This document shows, piece after piece, positions 8,868 through 18,106 of a stretch of DNA of 64,000 nucleotides. This stretch comes from Burkholderiales bacterium (GTDB lineage Bacteria > Pseudomonadota > Gammaproteobacteria > Burkholderiales > Burkholderiaceae). Each line of letters begins with the position of its first letter. The first letter of the stretch is position 1. The stretch lies in contig JAMFSK010000114.1 in NCBI GenBank assembly GCA_026225235.1, forward strand, positions 124,001 through 188,000, in the 5' to 3' direction. Both the position numbers and the translations under genes were made by a program. Below the pieces are notes generated by a model, which saw only the letters and a list, made by a program, of their open reading frames with translations, was not told where the DNA came from and did no database searches.

Positions 8868-10259
8868 ATGACCGAGAAAAACACCCATAAAGCCCTGCTA
8901 TGGATCGTCGCAGCGGGCTTTTTCATGCAGGCGCTCGACACGACGATCGTCAATACCGCGCTGCCAAGCATGGCGCACAGCCTGCGGGTCGCAGCGCTTG
9001 AAATGCGGCCGGTCGTGGTGGCCTATGCGCTTGTGATGGCCATGCTGACGCCGGCCTCTGGCTGGCTCGCCGACCGTTTCGGGACGCGGCGTGTGTACTT
9101 CACGGCGATACTGATCTTTGTGCTCGGCTCGCTTTTTTGCGCGATGGCGCATTCATTGAACGAACTCGTCCTCGCTCGCGTGCTGCAAGGCGTCGGTGGA
9201 TCCATGCTGCTGCCCATCGGGCGACTTGCCGTTCTGCGCAGCGTCTCGAGTGAGGAATATATCGCCGCGCTCGCCTTCACTTCGGTCGCCGGACAAATCG
9301 GCCCCCTGCTCGGTCCCGTGCTTGGCGGCTGGCTAGTGGAAGCCGTCAGTTGGCACTGGATCTTCCTGATCAATCTGCCGATCGGCGCGGTCGGACTGCT
9401 GGCGGTCAGGCGCTATCTGCCCCGTGGCGCGACCGTCGCGGCGCCTCCGTTCGACACGCTGGGGTTTTGTCTGTTGTCCGTCTGCATGGCAAGTTTTTCG
9501 CTCGCACTCGACAACCCTGTCGATGCCTATCGCGCCCCCGTCAGCAGCACGCTGTTCCTCGTCAGTGTGCTCACGGCCGGGCTCTATATCGTGCATGCCC
9601 GCCGCCGCCCACTCCCCCTGTTCGATCTTGCCTTGTTTCGCGAACGCAACTTCAGCGTGGGGCTGATCGGCAACCTATTCGCTCGCGTGGGCAGCAGCGC
9701 ATTGCCTTTCCTTTTGCCTTTGCTGCTTCAGATCCAGCTCGGTTTTTCGCCACTGCACTCAGGTCTCGTGATGCTGCCGATTGCAATTGTCGGCACCATC
9801 GCCAAACGTTGGGTCGCACCGCTGATCCATCGCTTTGGGTACGCGTCTTTCCTGCTGGTGAACACGCTGCTGGTGGGTGGATCGATTGCCTCGTGCGCGG
9901 CGATCGCGCCGGGATGGCCGCTAAGCATTGCGCTTGTACAGTTGGCGGTCTTCGGCGCGACCAACTCAATGCAGTTCGCAGCCATGAACAGCGTCACGCT
10001 CAAAGGCCTGACGCCGATTCAGGCGGGCAGCGGCAATAGCCTGTTCTCGATGATCCAGATGCTGGCAATGAGCCTGGGGGTGACGATCGGCGGCAGCCTG
10101 GTCGGCGTGTTCGCCCATCGCTTCGGCAGTACCGGCATCGGCTTTCGCCTGACTTTTGCTTGTGTCGGCGCGATCACCCTCGCCTCGGCCTTTGTATTCC
10201 GCTACCTTGATGCATCGGCATCGAAGACGGTGGGGACCTCAATCCCCGCACGAGGATAG
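8868..10259 (+). CDS. mdtD: MFS drug efflux transporter of the MdtD/EmrB-QacA (DHA2) family
   Basis: Inner-membrane proton-coupled exporter of 463 residues, predicted to have 14 membrane segments. It resembles E. coli MdtD along its length from memory: FFMQALDTTIVNTALPSMA (DHA2 motif D1), GWLADRFGTRR (motif A), LARVLQGVGGSMLLPIGRLA, GPLLGPVLGGWLVE (motif C), SWHWIFLINLPIGAVG and GSGNSLFSMIQMLAMS. In enterobacteria mdtD sits with mdtABC; here it stands alone without an RND partner, so its role is uncertain. The ATG at 8868 has no clear Shine-Dalgarno sequence. Confidence 0.85.
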   Translation: MTEKNTHKALLWIVAAGFFMQALDTTIVNTALPSMAHSLRVAALEMRPVVVAYALVMAMLTPASGWLADRFGTRRVYFTAILIFVLGSLFCAMAHSLNELVLARVLQGVGGSMLLPIGRLAVLRSVSSEEYIAALAFTSVAGQIGPLLGPVLGGWLVEAVSWHWIFLINLPIGAVGLLAVRRYLPRGATVAAPPFDTLGFCLLSVCMASFSLALDNPVDAYRAPVSSTLFLVSVLTAGLYIVHARRRPLPLFDLALFRERNFSVGLIGNLFARVGSSALPFLLPLLLQIQLGFSPLHSGLVMLPIAIVGTIAKRWVAPLIHRFGYASFLLVNTLLVGGSIASCAAIAPGWPLSIALVQLAVFGATNSMQFAAMNSVTLKGLTPIQAGSGNSLFSMIQMLAMSLGVTIGGSLVGVFAHRFGSTGIGFRLTFACVGAITLASAFVFRYLDASASKTVGTSIPARG

Positions 10260-10312
10260 CGCGATAGCGCTGCTGTCAGTCCCCGAGATGGGCCCGCCCA
10301 TCCCAAAACCAG

Positions 10313-10324
10313 CTTGTCGACAAG
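10313..10324. promoter_or_regulatory. Perfect 12-bp palindrome upstream of Tim44-like gene
   Basis: CTTGTCGACAAG at 10313-10324 is fully self-complementary and lies about 150 bases before the Tim44-like start. It has the look of an operator half-site pair (CTTG...CAAG), but no regulator gene is adjacent. It could also be chance. Confidence 0.3.
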
Positions 10325-10398
10325 TCAAATCAGCGTAGTCTGACTTGGGGCGTGGAAGTTTGCGGAACCACTTCACCCGGTGACCGTCAAACCTCAAA

Positions 10399-10415
10399 CC
10401 TTACGTATTGTAAGG
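10399..10415. promoter_or_regulatory. Inverted repeat upstream of Tim44-like gene
   Basis: CCTTAC at 10399-10404 and GTAAGG at 10410-10415 pair perfectly with a five-base spacer, about 60 bases before the start codon. It could be an operator or a 5' leader hairpin. Confidence 0.3.
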
Positions 10416-10472
10416 AATGAGGCAGTCAGGTATTCTGGCTGCGCAAGCCCCCTCAGTCAAAAAGGATTCGCG

Positions 10473-11471
10473 ATGGCATCATTCGCTGTTCAACCTTCCC
10501 GCCGCGTCACCGGCCTGTCCGGCAAGCGTCTGGCCGTGCTTAGCTTGGTCGGCGTGCTGGCGCTCGGAGCGCTGGCTCCGGTCGACGCCGAGGCCAGACG
10601 GATGGGCGGCAGCCGTAGCATCGGCCGCCAGTCGCAAATGGCCCCCACGCCGACACCCTCTCCTTCACAGGCTGCTCAACCACAGCGTGCTCAACAGGCG
10701 CAGCCTGCCCAGCAAGCCGCTCCGGCAGCCGGCGCGGCCGCTGCCGTCCAACCGCGCAATCGCTGGATGGGGCCGCTCGCGGGGCTCGCCGCCGGTCTAG
10801 GCATCGCCGCGCTACTCTCGCATTTCGGTCTCGGCGAAGGGCTCGCACAGATGATGTCGAACTTCCTCTTGATCGCGCTCGTGGCATTCGCGGCCGTCGC
10901 GCTGTTCCGTTTCATCGCACGCAAGCGACGCCCGCAACTCGCCTATCCGCAGGCCAACGCCGGCTCGGGCAATGGCGCTTTGCCGCAGCCTTCGGCTTTT
11001 AAGATTCAACCCACGCAGGCTTATGCCAAGGCGGAGACGGCGTCGGCTGCGGCAGCCAGTGCGGGAACCGGCTTCAGCACCCAGACACCCGGGACGATCC
11101 CTCCTGGCTTCGACCGGGAGACATTCACCCGCGAAGCGAAAGTATCGTTCATACGGATGCAGGCAGCATGGGATAAAGGCGATCAGGGAGACATCTACGA
11201 ATTCACGACGCCCGAGATGTTCGCCGAGGTCAAGATGGACCTTGAAGGGCGCGGCGCCCAGGTGAACCGGACCGATGTCGTACAACTGGATGCGGAACTG
11301 CTTGGCGTGGAAGAGCGCGGCAACGAGCAGCTAGTGAGCGTCCGGTTCCACGGTCTGATCCGTGAGTCGGAACATACGGCGGCGGAGCCGTTCGAGGAAG
11401 TTTGGAACTTCGTCAAGGACCTGCGCGTCGGGCAAGGATGGCGTCTGGGCGGGATTCAACAAACCGCCTGA
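10473..11471 (+). CDS. Tim44-like domain membrane protein
   Basis: About 332 residues. The ATG at 10473 has AAGGA upstream; an earlier GTG (10380) is not needed. An N-terminal hydrophobic segment that could be a signal peptide (residues about 18-38) is followed by a Pro/Gln/Ala-rich linker, two close membrane segments (about 90-150), and a C-terminal Tim44-like domain (about 210-330) with the pattern FTREAKVSFIRMQAAWDKGD and a final VGQGWRLGGIQQ. The family is common in Burkholderiales with no proven function. A clear intrinsic terminator follows its stop. Topology is inferred. Confidence 0.85.
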   Translation: MASFAVQPSRRVTGLSGKRLAVLSLVGVLALGALAPVDAEARRMGGSRSIGRQSQMAPTPTPSPSQAAQPQRAQQAQPAQQAAPAAGAAAAVQPRNRWMGPLAGLAAGLGIAALLSHFGLGEGLAQMMSNFLLIALVAFAAVALFRFIARKRRPQLAYPQANAGSGNGALPQPSAFKIQPTQAYAKAETASAAAASAGTGFSTQTPGTIPPGFDRETFTREAKVSFIRMQAAWDKGDQGDIYEFTTPEMFAEVKMDLEGRGAQVNRTDVVQLDAELLGVEERGNEQLVSVRFHGLIRESEHTAAEPFEEVWNFVKDLRVGQGWRLGGIQQTA

Positions 11472-11492
11472 TCAAGCGTTGTTCATGTGTTT

Positions 11493-11528
11493 GGGCGATC
11501 CACCTTCAATGGTCGATCGCCCTTTTTT
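11493..11528 (+). terminator. Intrinsic terminator of the Tim44-like gene
   Basis: Stem GGGCGATC (11493-11500) pairs with GATCGCCC (11515-11522) across a 14-base loop and is followed at once by six T residues (11523-11528). It lies 21 bases after the stop codon. Confidence 0.85.
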
Positions 11529-11567
11529 CGTCTTGATCCCGACAGTCGAACGAGGGACGGCGCGCGT

Positions 11568-13067
11568 TCAGGCCGTCACGTGGGTCGGCTGACGGACAAT
11601 GCTGCCCAGGCTGCCGTCGGGGCGCGCGTAGAGCGTCGAGCCATGGCCCGTGTAGTCCGTGATCTGGATCGATACGGTCTGCGTGAAGCCGATCTCGATC
11701 TGCGTCACGTTATTGCTGTTGGCTGTCTGGGCTGCCGGACCTGTCGAACCGGTGGTGGCCGGAACCTGGCCGTCGGCTGGGTCGGACGCGCCCGCTGGCG
11801 TGCTCAAACCTGACGCATCGGCCGCAGCCGTGCCGCCATCCGTGTTTGTGACCACACCCTGCTGAGCCTGTTCGAGCAACTTGAGCATCTGCTGAAGTTG
11901 CGTCGTAGCGTCCTTGCCCACAAGGAGGGTGGTCTTCGACAAGGCATCGAGCATCTGCGACAGTGAGTCGTCCATGCTCTTGAGCGCCGAAGCGATAGTC
12001 GAGGCAATCGATGAAGTACCGGCAACTGACCCCGCACCCGTGCTCGCGGAACCGTTGACGTTGTCGCCGCCGGAGAGTCCCTGCGTGGCGCTGCCGTCTT
12101 GGCCGCCCTGACCGCCATCGCCACTCGTACCGCTGCCCGCGCCACCGTCGGCACCGCCAGCGCCGGTCGTCGTGGTGACCATCATGACGGCGGTCAATGC
12201 GGTCTGGCTAAGTGTATCGGACTCAGATTCGGATACCGGCGAGTTCGCCGAGGCCGTCCCAAAGCCATTCTGGAACACCGAAGGTGCGATCTGCCCAAGC
12301 TTTGAAAGCGCGTCTTGATTGGCGGTGTTGAAGCCCAGAAAAGCCGGCACGGAACCCGATGCCCCATTCCCGGAACCCTGGCCTACATCGTTTCCGTCCA
12401 GCGCCGCTGAGCCGGTACTCCCGTCCGCGCCGGGCGTCGTCAGGACCGACACGATCGGGGCACTCAGCGTCCCGGTGCCCTTGACCTCACCTTCATATTG
12501 CGCCGACGAAACCGTCTGTTCCTTGAGCGCCACACTGAGTGTACCGCTGGCGTCGATGCTGATGTTCAGCGAACCCGAACGCTCGGTCTGCGTGACACTG
12601 TTTGCCGTCCACGTGGCGTTTGCACCATAGGCACCCGCGGCCGAGGCGGTGGCCTGAGTCGTGTTGTCATAACTCAGTGACAACGTCAGCGGATCGCCGC
12701 TGGAGAGTTCGCTCTGGAGATTCGTCGTGGCTGCCGCGGCCTGCTGGGCGCTGAAGCCGTTCTGCACCAACAGGCTCGTGATCGCGCTGTTCAACTGATC
12801 AGACGCGCCTTTCTTGAGTTCGCGCTCGCCGGTGGCCGGATCAACCGTGGTCGATGCCTGGATTGCGCTGGCAAACGCGATGGCAAGCTGACCCGTGCCG
12901 GTTGCCGCCGTGGCGCCCGACAGATTCGCGCTCAATGACACGGAAGCCTGGCCGCTTTCCGTCGTAGTTTGCTGGATATCGAGTTCGCTGACGTCGTCGA
13001 AACTGCTCGAGGTGTTGTTGGTCGTTCGGGGAAACAGTGAACCCTGCGTAGCTAGGATGCTGGACAT
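11568..13067 (-). CDS. Large Ser/Thr/Gly/Ala-rich protein of unknown function, cysteine-free
   Basis: 499 residues; I do not recognise a domain. The ATG at 13067 has a GGAAG site eight bases upstream. There is no signal peptide at the N-terminus (MSSILATQGSLFPRTTNN). The protein contains no cysteine, almost no aromatic residues, a glycine-rich central stretch near residues 310-345, and a predicted helical segment (about 365-410, SMDDSLSQMLDALSKT onward) before a C-terminal part with TQIEIGFTQTVSIQITDY. The composition suits a secreted or surface protein exported without an N-terminal signal, but that is inference. It stands alone, facing the Tim44-like gene. Confidence 0.75.
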   Translation of the reverse strand: MSSILATQGSLFPRTTNNTSSSFDDVSELDIQQTTTESGQASVSLSANLSGATAATGTGQLAIAFASAIQASTTVDPATGERELKKGASDQLNSAITSLLVQNGFSAQQAAAATTNLQSELSSGDPLTLSLSYDNTTQATASAAGAYGANATWTANSVTQTERSGSLNISIDASGTLSVALKEQTVSSAQYEGEVKGTGTLSAPIVSVLTTPGADGSTGSAALDGNDVGQGSGNGASGSVPAFLGFNTANQDALSKLGQIAPSVFQNGFGTASANSPVSESESDTLSQTALTAVMMVTTTTGAGGADGGAGSGTSGDGGQGGQDGSATQGLSGGDNVNGSASTGAGSVAGTSSIASTIASALKSMDDSLSQMLDALSKTTLLVGKDATTQLQQMLKLLEQAQQGVVTNTDGGTAAADASGLSTPAGASDPADGQVPATTGSTGPAAQTANSNNVTQIEIGFTQTVSIQITDYTGHGSTLYARPDGSLGSIVRQPTHVTA

Positions 13068-13247
13068 ATCACTTCCGTCGGAGATCGGTTTTTGTATACG
13101 CTTCCACTCCGTTAACGGCGTGCAATCTTACGACTTAAGTAATATTTTCTTTATGCTTTCAAGTGTCCAAATGTTGGAACGAAGCGCCGCGAGAGGAGCT
13201 GTGAGTCGGGGCAACGGGCATGCCGACACGCCGATGAGCCGCGGCAA

Positions 13248-13778
13248 TCAGACTTGTGCAAACCCGGCCAGCGCGACCAGACTGCCTGCAAACAGCAACC
13301 ACAGCGGATGAATCCGCGTTGTCACGGCGAGTAGCGCGCAGACGCCCGTGATCGCACCCAGCAGCCAGTCCGTCGCCGCGGCCTTGGTGATCAGCACCGC
13401 ACTCGCCGCCACCAGACCGGTCGTTACGGGAACGAGGCCGGCCTCGACGGCACGGCGCCACGGGTGGTCCTTGAACCGGGTCCAGACGTGGAGCGTGGCG
13501 ATGGTCACCATCGACGAGGGTCCTGCCATCGAGAGCGTCGTGACCAGCATGCCGAGCCAGCCCGCGACATGCCAGCCGATCAAGCTGACGATGATGAGGT
13601 TCGGACCCGGGGCAGCCCGAGCCAGCGCGAACAAGGCACTGAACTCCGTGGCGCTCATCCAGTGGTGCACGTCGACCACTTGGCGTTGCATTTCAGGCAA
13701 GGTGGTCGCCCCGCCGCCGAAGGCGAGCAGAGACAGCTGACAGAAGATCAGACCCAGCGAAACGAGCGTGCCGTTCAT
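13248..13778 (-). CDS. chrA: ChrA-like chromate transporter, second half
   Basis: About 176 residues, one CHR domain of the short-chain ChrA type, with five to six membrane segments. The ATG at 13778 overlaps the stop of the preceding gene (ATGA), which fixes the start. The conserved CHR motif is visible as AFGGGATTLPEMQRQ near residues 15-29 with the following HHW. It pairs with the upstream half to form a heterodimeric inner-membrane pump; family members move chromate out by proton exchange. The actual substrate here is not known. Confidence 0.9.
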   Translation of the reverse strand: MNGTLVSLGLIFCQLSLLAFGGGATTLPEMQRQVVDVHHWMSATEFSALFALARAAPGPNLIIVSLIGWHVAGWLGMLVTTLSMAGPSSMVTIATLHVWTRFKDHPWRRAVEAGLVPVTTGLVAASAVLITKAAATDWLLGAITGVCALLAVTTRIHPLWLLFAGSLVALAGFAQV

Positions 13779-14374
13779 CGCAGCGTCCTCGACGCGATAA
13801 AGATGCTGATTGGCGTCAGAATCAGCATGGTCGGAACCAGGGGTGCGCGCAGCACGGCGATCGCCAGGCACGCGATCAACATGATGAAGAGGGCAGCGGG
13901 CCGCCCGCGCAGCGGTTGGGCAAGCTTGATCGTCGTCGCAATCAGCAGCCCCGCGGCTGCGGCACCAAGGCCCGCAAAGAAATGGCGGACATGGGGTGAG
14001 TCCTGCGTACGCTCATAGATCACGCCGAGTCCGACCACCACGAGAGCGGGTCCGCCAACGAAGGCCAGCAGGGCGACACAGGCGCCGGTGACGCCGCAAA
14101 ACCGCATGCCGATCGCGGCGGACAGGTTCATCACATTGCCCCCCGGCAGGAACTGACACAGCCCCAGTAACTCAGTGAATTCCTCGGCGCTAAGCCAGCC
14201 CCGCCTCTCGACGATCCCCCTTCGCGCGAGCGGCAAGGCGCCGCCAAACGAGGTCAGGCCCAGCCCCAGAAAGCCCACAAACAGATCACGCAGCCGGACC
14301 GGCGAGGGGGAAGGCGTCGGGGAGCCTGGGTCGGATTCGGCTTTCATCTCTTTCTCCTGCATGGCAAGCGGCAA
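13775..14374 (-). CDS. chrA: ChrA-like chromate transporter, first half
   Basis: About 199 residues, the first CHR domain of a split ChrA. The hallmark [15 protein letters not shown] stands near residues 35-50, with [19 protein letters not shown] after it. The N-terminal 25 residues are hydrophilic and proline-rich; a start at Met10 (14347) is also possible. It is translationally coupled to the second half by a four-base ATGA overlap, a common arrangement for short-chain ChrA pairs. No ChrB-type regulator is adjacent. Confidence 0.9.
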   Translation of the reverse strand: MPLAMQEKEMKAESDPGSPTPSPSPVRLRDLFVGFLGLGLTSFGGALPLARRGIVERRGWLSAEEFTELLGLCQFLPGGNVMNLSAAIGMRFCGVTGACVALLAFVGGPALVVVGLGVIYERTQDSPHVRHFFAGLGAAAAGLLIATTIKLAQPLRGRPAALFIMLIACLAIAVLRAPLVPTMLILTPISIFIASRTLR

Positions 14375-14557
14375 ACCCGGAAGCTTAACTTAGCGCGTCC
14401 GAGGTTTGAGGTGAAGCGGTTGTGGTGGTGTCGAGCCCACCCGTGCTCAGTACTGGAAGGTCGGCATCCTCCTCGCTCAGTCACGAAATATGCGATGCTT
14501 CCCCATCGACAAAACGAGGCCGTACTCTCAGCGGCCCGCAGACTATCAGGAGCGCCC

Positions 14558-15610
14558 ATGAAGATGACGTTTCGCTGGTACGGCGAGCAAGATCCCGTCA
14601 CCCTCGCCCATATCCGGCAAATCCCGGGCATCACCGGGATTGTCTCGGCAGTCTACGAGGTGCCGGTCGGCGAGGTCTGGCCGATCGAGGCGATCTCGCG
14701 GCTCAAGGCACAAGTCGAGGCACATGGCCTCGCGCTCGAGGTGATCGAGAGTGTGCCTGTGCATGAAGATATCAAACGCGGCGTCGACAGCCGCGACCGT
14801 CTGATCGACAACTACGTGCAGACCTTGCGTCACCTCGCACAATGCGGGATCAAGGTGGTCTGCTACAACTTCATGCCGGTCTTCGACTGGACCCGCACGT
14901 CTCTCGAAACCCGCCTCCCCGATGGATCGACGACCTTGTCGTTCGACGCAGCCGCCGTCAGCCAACTCAGTTCCGACGACGCCTTGTCACTGCCTGGCTG
15001 GGATGTGAGCTACCGCCCCGAAGAACTCCGCGCGCTGCTCAAGGCGTACGAGACGATCGATGAGGAGGCGCTCTGGCAGCACCTCGAATACTTCCTGAAA
15101 CGCGTGATTCCCGTAGCGCGCGAAGTCGGCATCAAGATGGCGATCCATCCGGATGATCCACCGCGGCCGATCTTCGGGCTACCGCGAATCGTCAAGAACC
15201 GCGCGGACCTGCTGCGCGTTCTGTCGATCGTCGACGAACCTGCCAATGGGCTGACCTTATGCTCAGGTTCGCTCGGCGCCGACAGCAAGAACGATGTGGC
15301 CGCCCTGGTGCGCGAATTCTCCGGGCGCGGGAGGATTCACTTTGCCCATCTGCGCAACATCAAGGTTAATGACAATGGCGACTTTCTGGAGACCGCTCAT
15401 CGCTCGCAGGATGGCTCGCTCGATATGGCCGAGATCGTCAAAGCCTATTTCGACACGGGCTTTGAAGGGTACTTTCGGCCGGATCATGGCCGCATGATCT
15501 GGGGCGAGACGGGCAAGCCCGGCTATGGACTCTACGACCGTGCGCTTGGCGCGGTTTATCTCAACGGGATCTGGGAAGGTATCGAAAAAGCGGAAGCGGC
15601 TAAGCGATGA
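14558..15610 (+). CDS. uxuA: D-mannonate dehydratase (short form)
   Basis: Cytoplasmic TIM-barrel enzyme that dehydrates D-mannonate to 2-keto-3-deoxy-gluconate in hexuronate catabolism. The ATG at 14558 ([19 protein letters not shown]) has CAGGAG upstream and begins like other UxuA proteins; 350 residues matches the shorter UxuA group rather than the 394-residue E. coli enzyme. Metal-binding and active-site segments are visible: [43 protein letters not shown] and [12 protein letters not shown]. No other hexuronate gene is near. Its last 55 bases overlap the 3' end of the convergent TPR gene. Confidence 0.92.
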   Translation: MKMTFRWYGEQDPVTLAHIRQIPGITGIVSAVYEVPVGEVWPIEAISRLKAQVEAHGLALEVIESVPVHEDIKRGVDSRDRLIDNYVQTLRHLAQCGIKVVCYNFMPVFDWTRTSLETRLPDGSTTLSFDAAAVSQLSSDDALSLPGWDVSYRPEELRALLKAYETIDEEALWQHLEYFLKRVIPVAREVGIKMAIHPDDPPRPIFGLPRIVKNRADLLRVLSIVDEPANGLTLCSGSLGADSKNDVAALVREFSGRGRIHFAHLRNIKVNDNGDFLETAHRSQDGSLDMAEIVKAYFDTGFEGYFRPDHGRMIWGETGKPGYGLYDRALGAVYLNGIWEGIEKAEAAKR

Positions 15611-17367
15611 GCTTCGGCCCGCGCCCGGAGCGCGTCGCGCACTTTGGCGATCACGCTGTCCCAATCGCCCAGCGAGGGTTGGCGGAACAGTGTCGCGCTC
15701 GGGTACCACGGACTGTCGTCGCGTTCGAGTAGCCAGCGCCAGCACGTGTCGAATCGATTGAGTATCCACACGGGCGAGTTCATGGCGCCTGCGAGGTGAG
15801 CCGTCGAGGTGTCGACCGAGATCACCAGGTCCAGATTGGCGATGAGCGCTGCCGTGTCGGCGAAATCGTAGAGGTCGTCGGTGAAGTCGATGATCGATGC
15901 CGTCGACTTCACCTCTCGCGCCGCATTGCCCATCTGCAAACTATAGAACTGCACATTGGGCACGTCGAGCAAGGGGCTCAGGTGCTGGAGCGTGATCGAC
16001 CGGCGTGCATCGTTCTTACGGAGTTCCGGGACGTGCGGGCGGTGGCCGCCGGCCCAGACGAGTCCGACCTTGAGCGCGTTGACCCCATGCTCTTTGGCCT
16101 GGTGCTGTTTGGCCTCGTCTGCTTTGACCTCGTCTGCTTTGACCTCGCCCCCCTTGACCCGCGCACACCACTTCTGCACGCCTGCCGCGTCGGCAAACAG
16201 ATAGGGCGTCTTTCCTGGAATCGTCTCCAGGCGGGTCCCAAATGCCAGCGGCAAACTCAGCAAGGGACAATGCAAGTCGAACGACGGCAAGGGGCTGCCC
16301 TCCTCGATCAACTGCGAGACCCCCCCCACGCCAGCCAATAGCCGCATCAAAGCCGCGGGCACCTCGAGCAGTACGGTCGCACCGAGTGCAGCCACTTCGG
16401 CCGCGTAGCGGCAAAACTGCAAGGTATCGCCCAAACCCTGCTCCGCGTGCAACAAGATCGTTTTGCCGGCAACCGGTGCATCGCCGAGCCAGAGCGGCAC
16501 ATCGAAGCTCCGCTTGCTGTCCCTCAGCGTATGCCGTTCCCAGCGCCATTCATACGCACGCCAGCCGCGTTCGAAATCGCCCGTCTCGAGACGGCAAAGC
16601 GCCTCGTTCCAGTGGGCCTCGATGGAGTCCGGCCTGATCGCCAGCGCGCGTTCGTAGCATTGCAGGGCATTCGCGTGCTGCCCGAGATCGACGAGTGTGA
16701 GACCCAGATTGCTCCACGCGTCGGCGAACTCAGTCTGCAGCTCAAGTGCGCGCTGATAGCTTGCCTGCGCGTCGATCGGCTGGTTCAAATCGCTGAACGC
16801 ATTGCCCCGGTTACTCCAGGCATCGGCGTAGTCCTGACGTAGCGCAATCGCCCGATCGCAACTCTGCACCGCATCGAGCGGACGGCCCAGATCGCGCAGC
16901 ACGCAAGCGCGGTTGTTCCAGGCTTCGGCATTGGCACCCTGGAGTGCAATCACCCGCTCGAAGCTTGCAAGCGCCTCGACGGATCGGTCGAGTCCTGCAA
17001 GCGCATTGCCGCGGTTATTCAAGGCATCCACAAAATCGGGCTTGAGCGCGAGCGCGCGATCCGCACTCGCCAGGCCATCCCCGAAACGCCGGAGTGCATT
17101 GAAAGCGAAGGCGAGATTGGAATACAGGGACGCTTGACGCGGATCAACGGCGACGGCTTGCGTCAGCCACTCGACGCCCTCTTCGAGGCGCCCTGTCTGC
17201 AGCGCAATCGTGCCGAGCAACTGCATCGCATCGAAATGCCGGGGCCTCAGCCCCAGTATCTCGCGGTACAGTTCTTCGGCCAGCGCGTGTGCGCCGTTCT
17301 GGTGGAGCGCCAGCGCCTGCTGGAGCAATGCGTCGACGCGCTGCTTCGGATTGCCTGTCTTGCTCAT
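15556..17367 (-). CDS. TPR-repeat protein with C-terminal glycosyltransferase-9-like domain
   Basis: About 603 residues from the ATG at 17367; the frame is open further upstream to 17604, but that part does not look like the family. The N-terminal half is a chain of tetratricopeptide repeats (about residues 10-310; for example [20 protein letters not shown]), as in proteins that bind or glycosylate other proteins. The C-terminal half (about 330-590) has GT9/heptosyltransferase-like features: [20 protein letters not shown] and [17 protein letters not shown]. Between them lies a short KADEV-type repeat encoded by four 15-base units (16093-16152). The 3' end overlaps uxuA by 55 bases on the other strand. 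Substrate unknown. Confidence 0.88.
   Translation of the reverse strand: MSKTGNPKQRVDALLQQALALHQNGAHALAEELYREILGLRPRHFDAMQLLGTIALQTGRLEEGVEWLTQAVAVDPRQASLYSNLAFAFNALRRFGDGLASADRALALKPDFVDALNNRGNALAGLDRSVEALASFERVIALQGANAEAWNNRACVLRDLGRPLDAVQSCDRAIALRQDYADAWSNRGNAFSDLNQPIDAQASYQRALELQTEFADAWSNLGLTLVDLGQHANALQCYERALAIRPDSIEAHWNEALCRLETGDFERGWRAYEWRWERHTLRDSKRSFDVPLWLGDAPVAGKTILLHAEQGLGDTLQFCRYAAEVAALGATVLLEVPAALMRLLAGVGGVSQLIEEGSPLPSFDLHCPLLSLPLAFGTRLETIPGKTPYLFADAAGVQKWCARVKGGEVKADEVKADEAKQHQAKEHGVNALKVGLVWAGGHRPHVPELRKNDARRSITLQHLSPLLDVPNVQFYSLQMGNAAREVKSTASIIDFTDDLYDFADTAALIANLDLVISVDTSTAHLAGAMNSPVWILNRFDTCWRWLLERDDSPWYPSATLFRQPSLGDWDSVIAKVRDALRARAEAHRLAASAFSIPSQIPLR
16093..16152 (-). repeat. 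Four 15-bp tandem units in the TPR-glycosyltransferase linker
   Basis: Units of 15 bases start at 16093, 16108, 16123 and 16138; the middle two differ at one base. They encode five-residue units ([20 protein letters not shown]) between the conserved C-terminal segments. The repeat is in frame, so copy-number change would keep the protein open. Confidence 0.8.
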
Positions 17368-17633
17368 CGGAAACGTGACGGGCCGACGCAGAACAGTCGG
17401 CAGTGGGCGCGGGCACCGCCGCGAATCGGTCAAGCGCGCAACGATTCGCTGCACAGGCTCCATGATAAATCCAGGCGCGCTCGAAATCCGATGCAACCAC
17501 GCAGGCGTGTGAACGCATCGCGCCTCCCTTAAGAAGAGAATGAGCCAAAATGAGCCAGAAGGAGCGACGTGATCTCGTGCAGCATCGATCCCGCAGCCCT
17601 GCAACCCAGACCATTTCGACCAGGAAGACGACC

Positions 17634-18029
17634 ATGCTGAAGGGTGGGTGTTTCTGCGGCAAAGTTCGCTATGAAACCGACGGAAAGCCGTTCAATGCGA
17701 GCCTCTGTCACTGTATCGATTGCCGCCGGGTCGCGTCGTCCCCGCTGGTGGCGTGGTTCAGCGTGAAACGCGAGGCACTCCACTACGTGGACGCACAGCC
17801 GAAGGAGTTTGCCTCAAGCGACAAAGTCCTTCGCACGTTCTGCCCGGACTGCGGCAGCCCGCTGACTTATTGGAACGCGGACGCCGCAGACGATATCGAT
17901 GTCGCCACATGCTCGCTCGACGATCCGGCTGCCGTGCCACCCGCGGACCATGTCTGGGCCTCGCGCAAACTGCAGTGGCTTCATACGGATGACGGACTTC
18001 CGCACTATCCCGAGGAGCGTCCGGACTGA
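17634..18029 (+). CDS. GFA-domain zinc protein
   Basis: 131 residues from the ATG at 17634, which is preferred over an in-frame upstream start (17550) because the family begins just before the first zinc motif (MLKGGCFCGKVRYE). Zinc-binding cysteines are visible as CFCG, CHCIDC and FCPDCGSPL, the pattern of the glutathione-dependent formaldehyde-activating enzyme (Gfa)/CENP-V family. Most such proteins are not proven formaldehyde enzymes, so the function is open. It stands between the TPR gene (divergent) and cardiolipin synthase (same strand, 77 bp). Confidence 0.88.
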   Translation: MLKGGCFCGKVRYETDGKPFNASLCHCIDCRRVASSPLVAWFSVKREALHYVDAQPKEFASSDKVLRTFCPDCGSPLTYWNADAADDIDVATCSLDDPAAVPPADHVWASRKLQWLHTDDGLPHYPEERPD

Positions 18030-18106
18030 CAGGATGCGCCGCTGCCGACAGGCATGAAACATGCGACGCATACGGGCGTTTCAGCCGGCCGTCGGCCGCC
18101 GACTTC

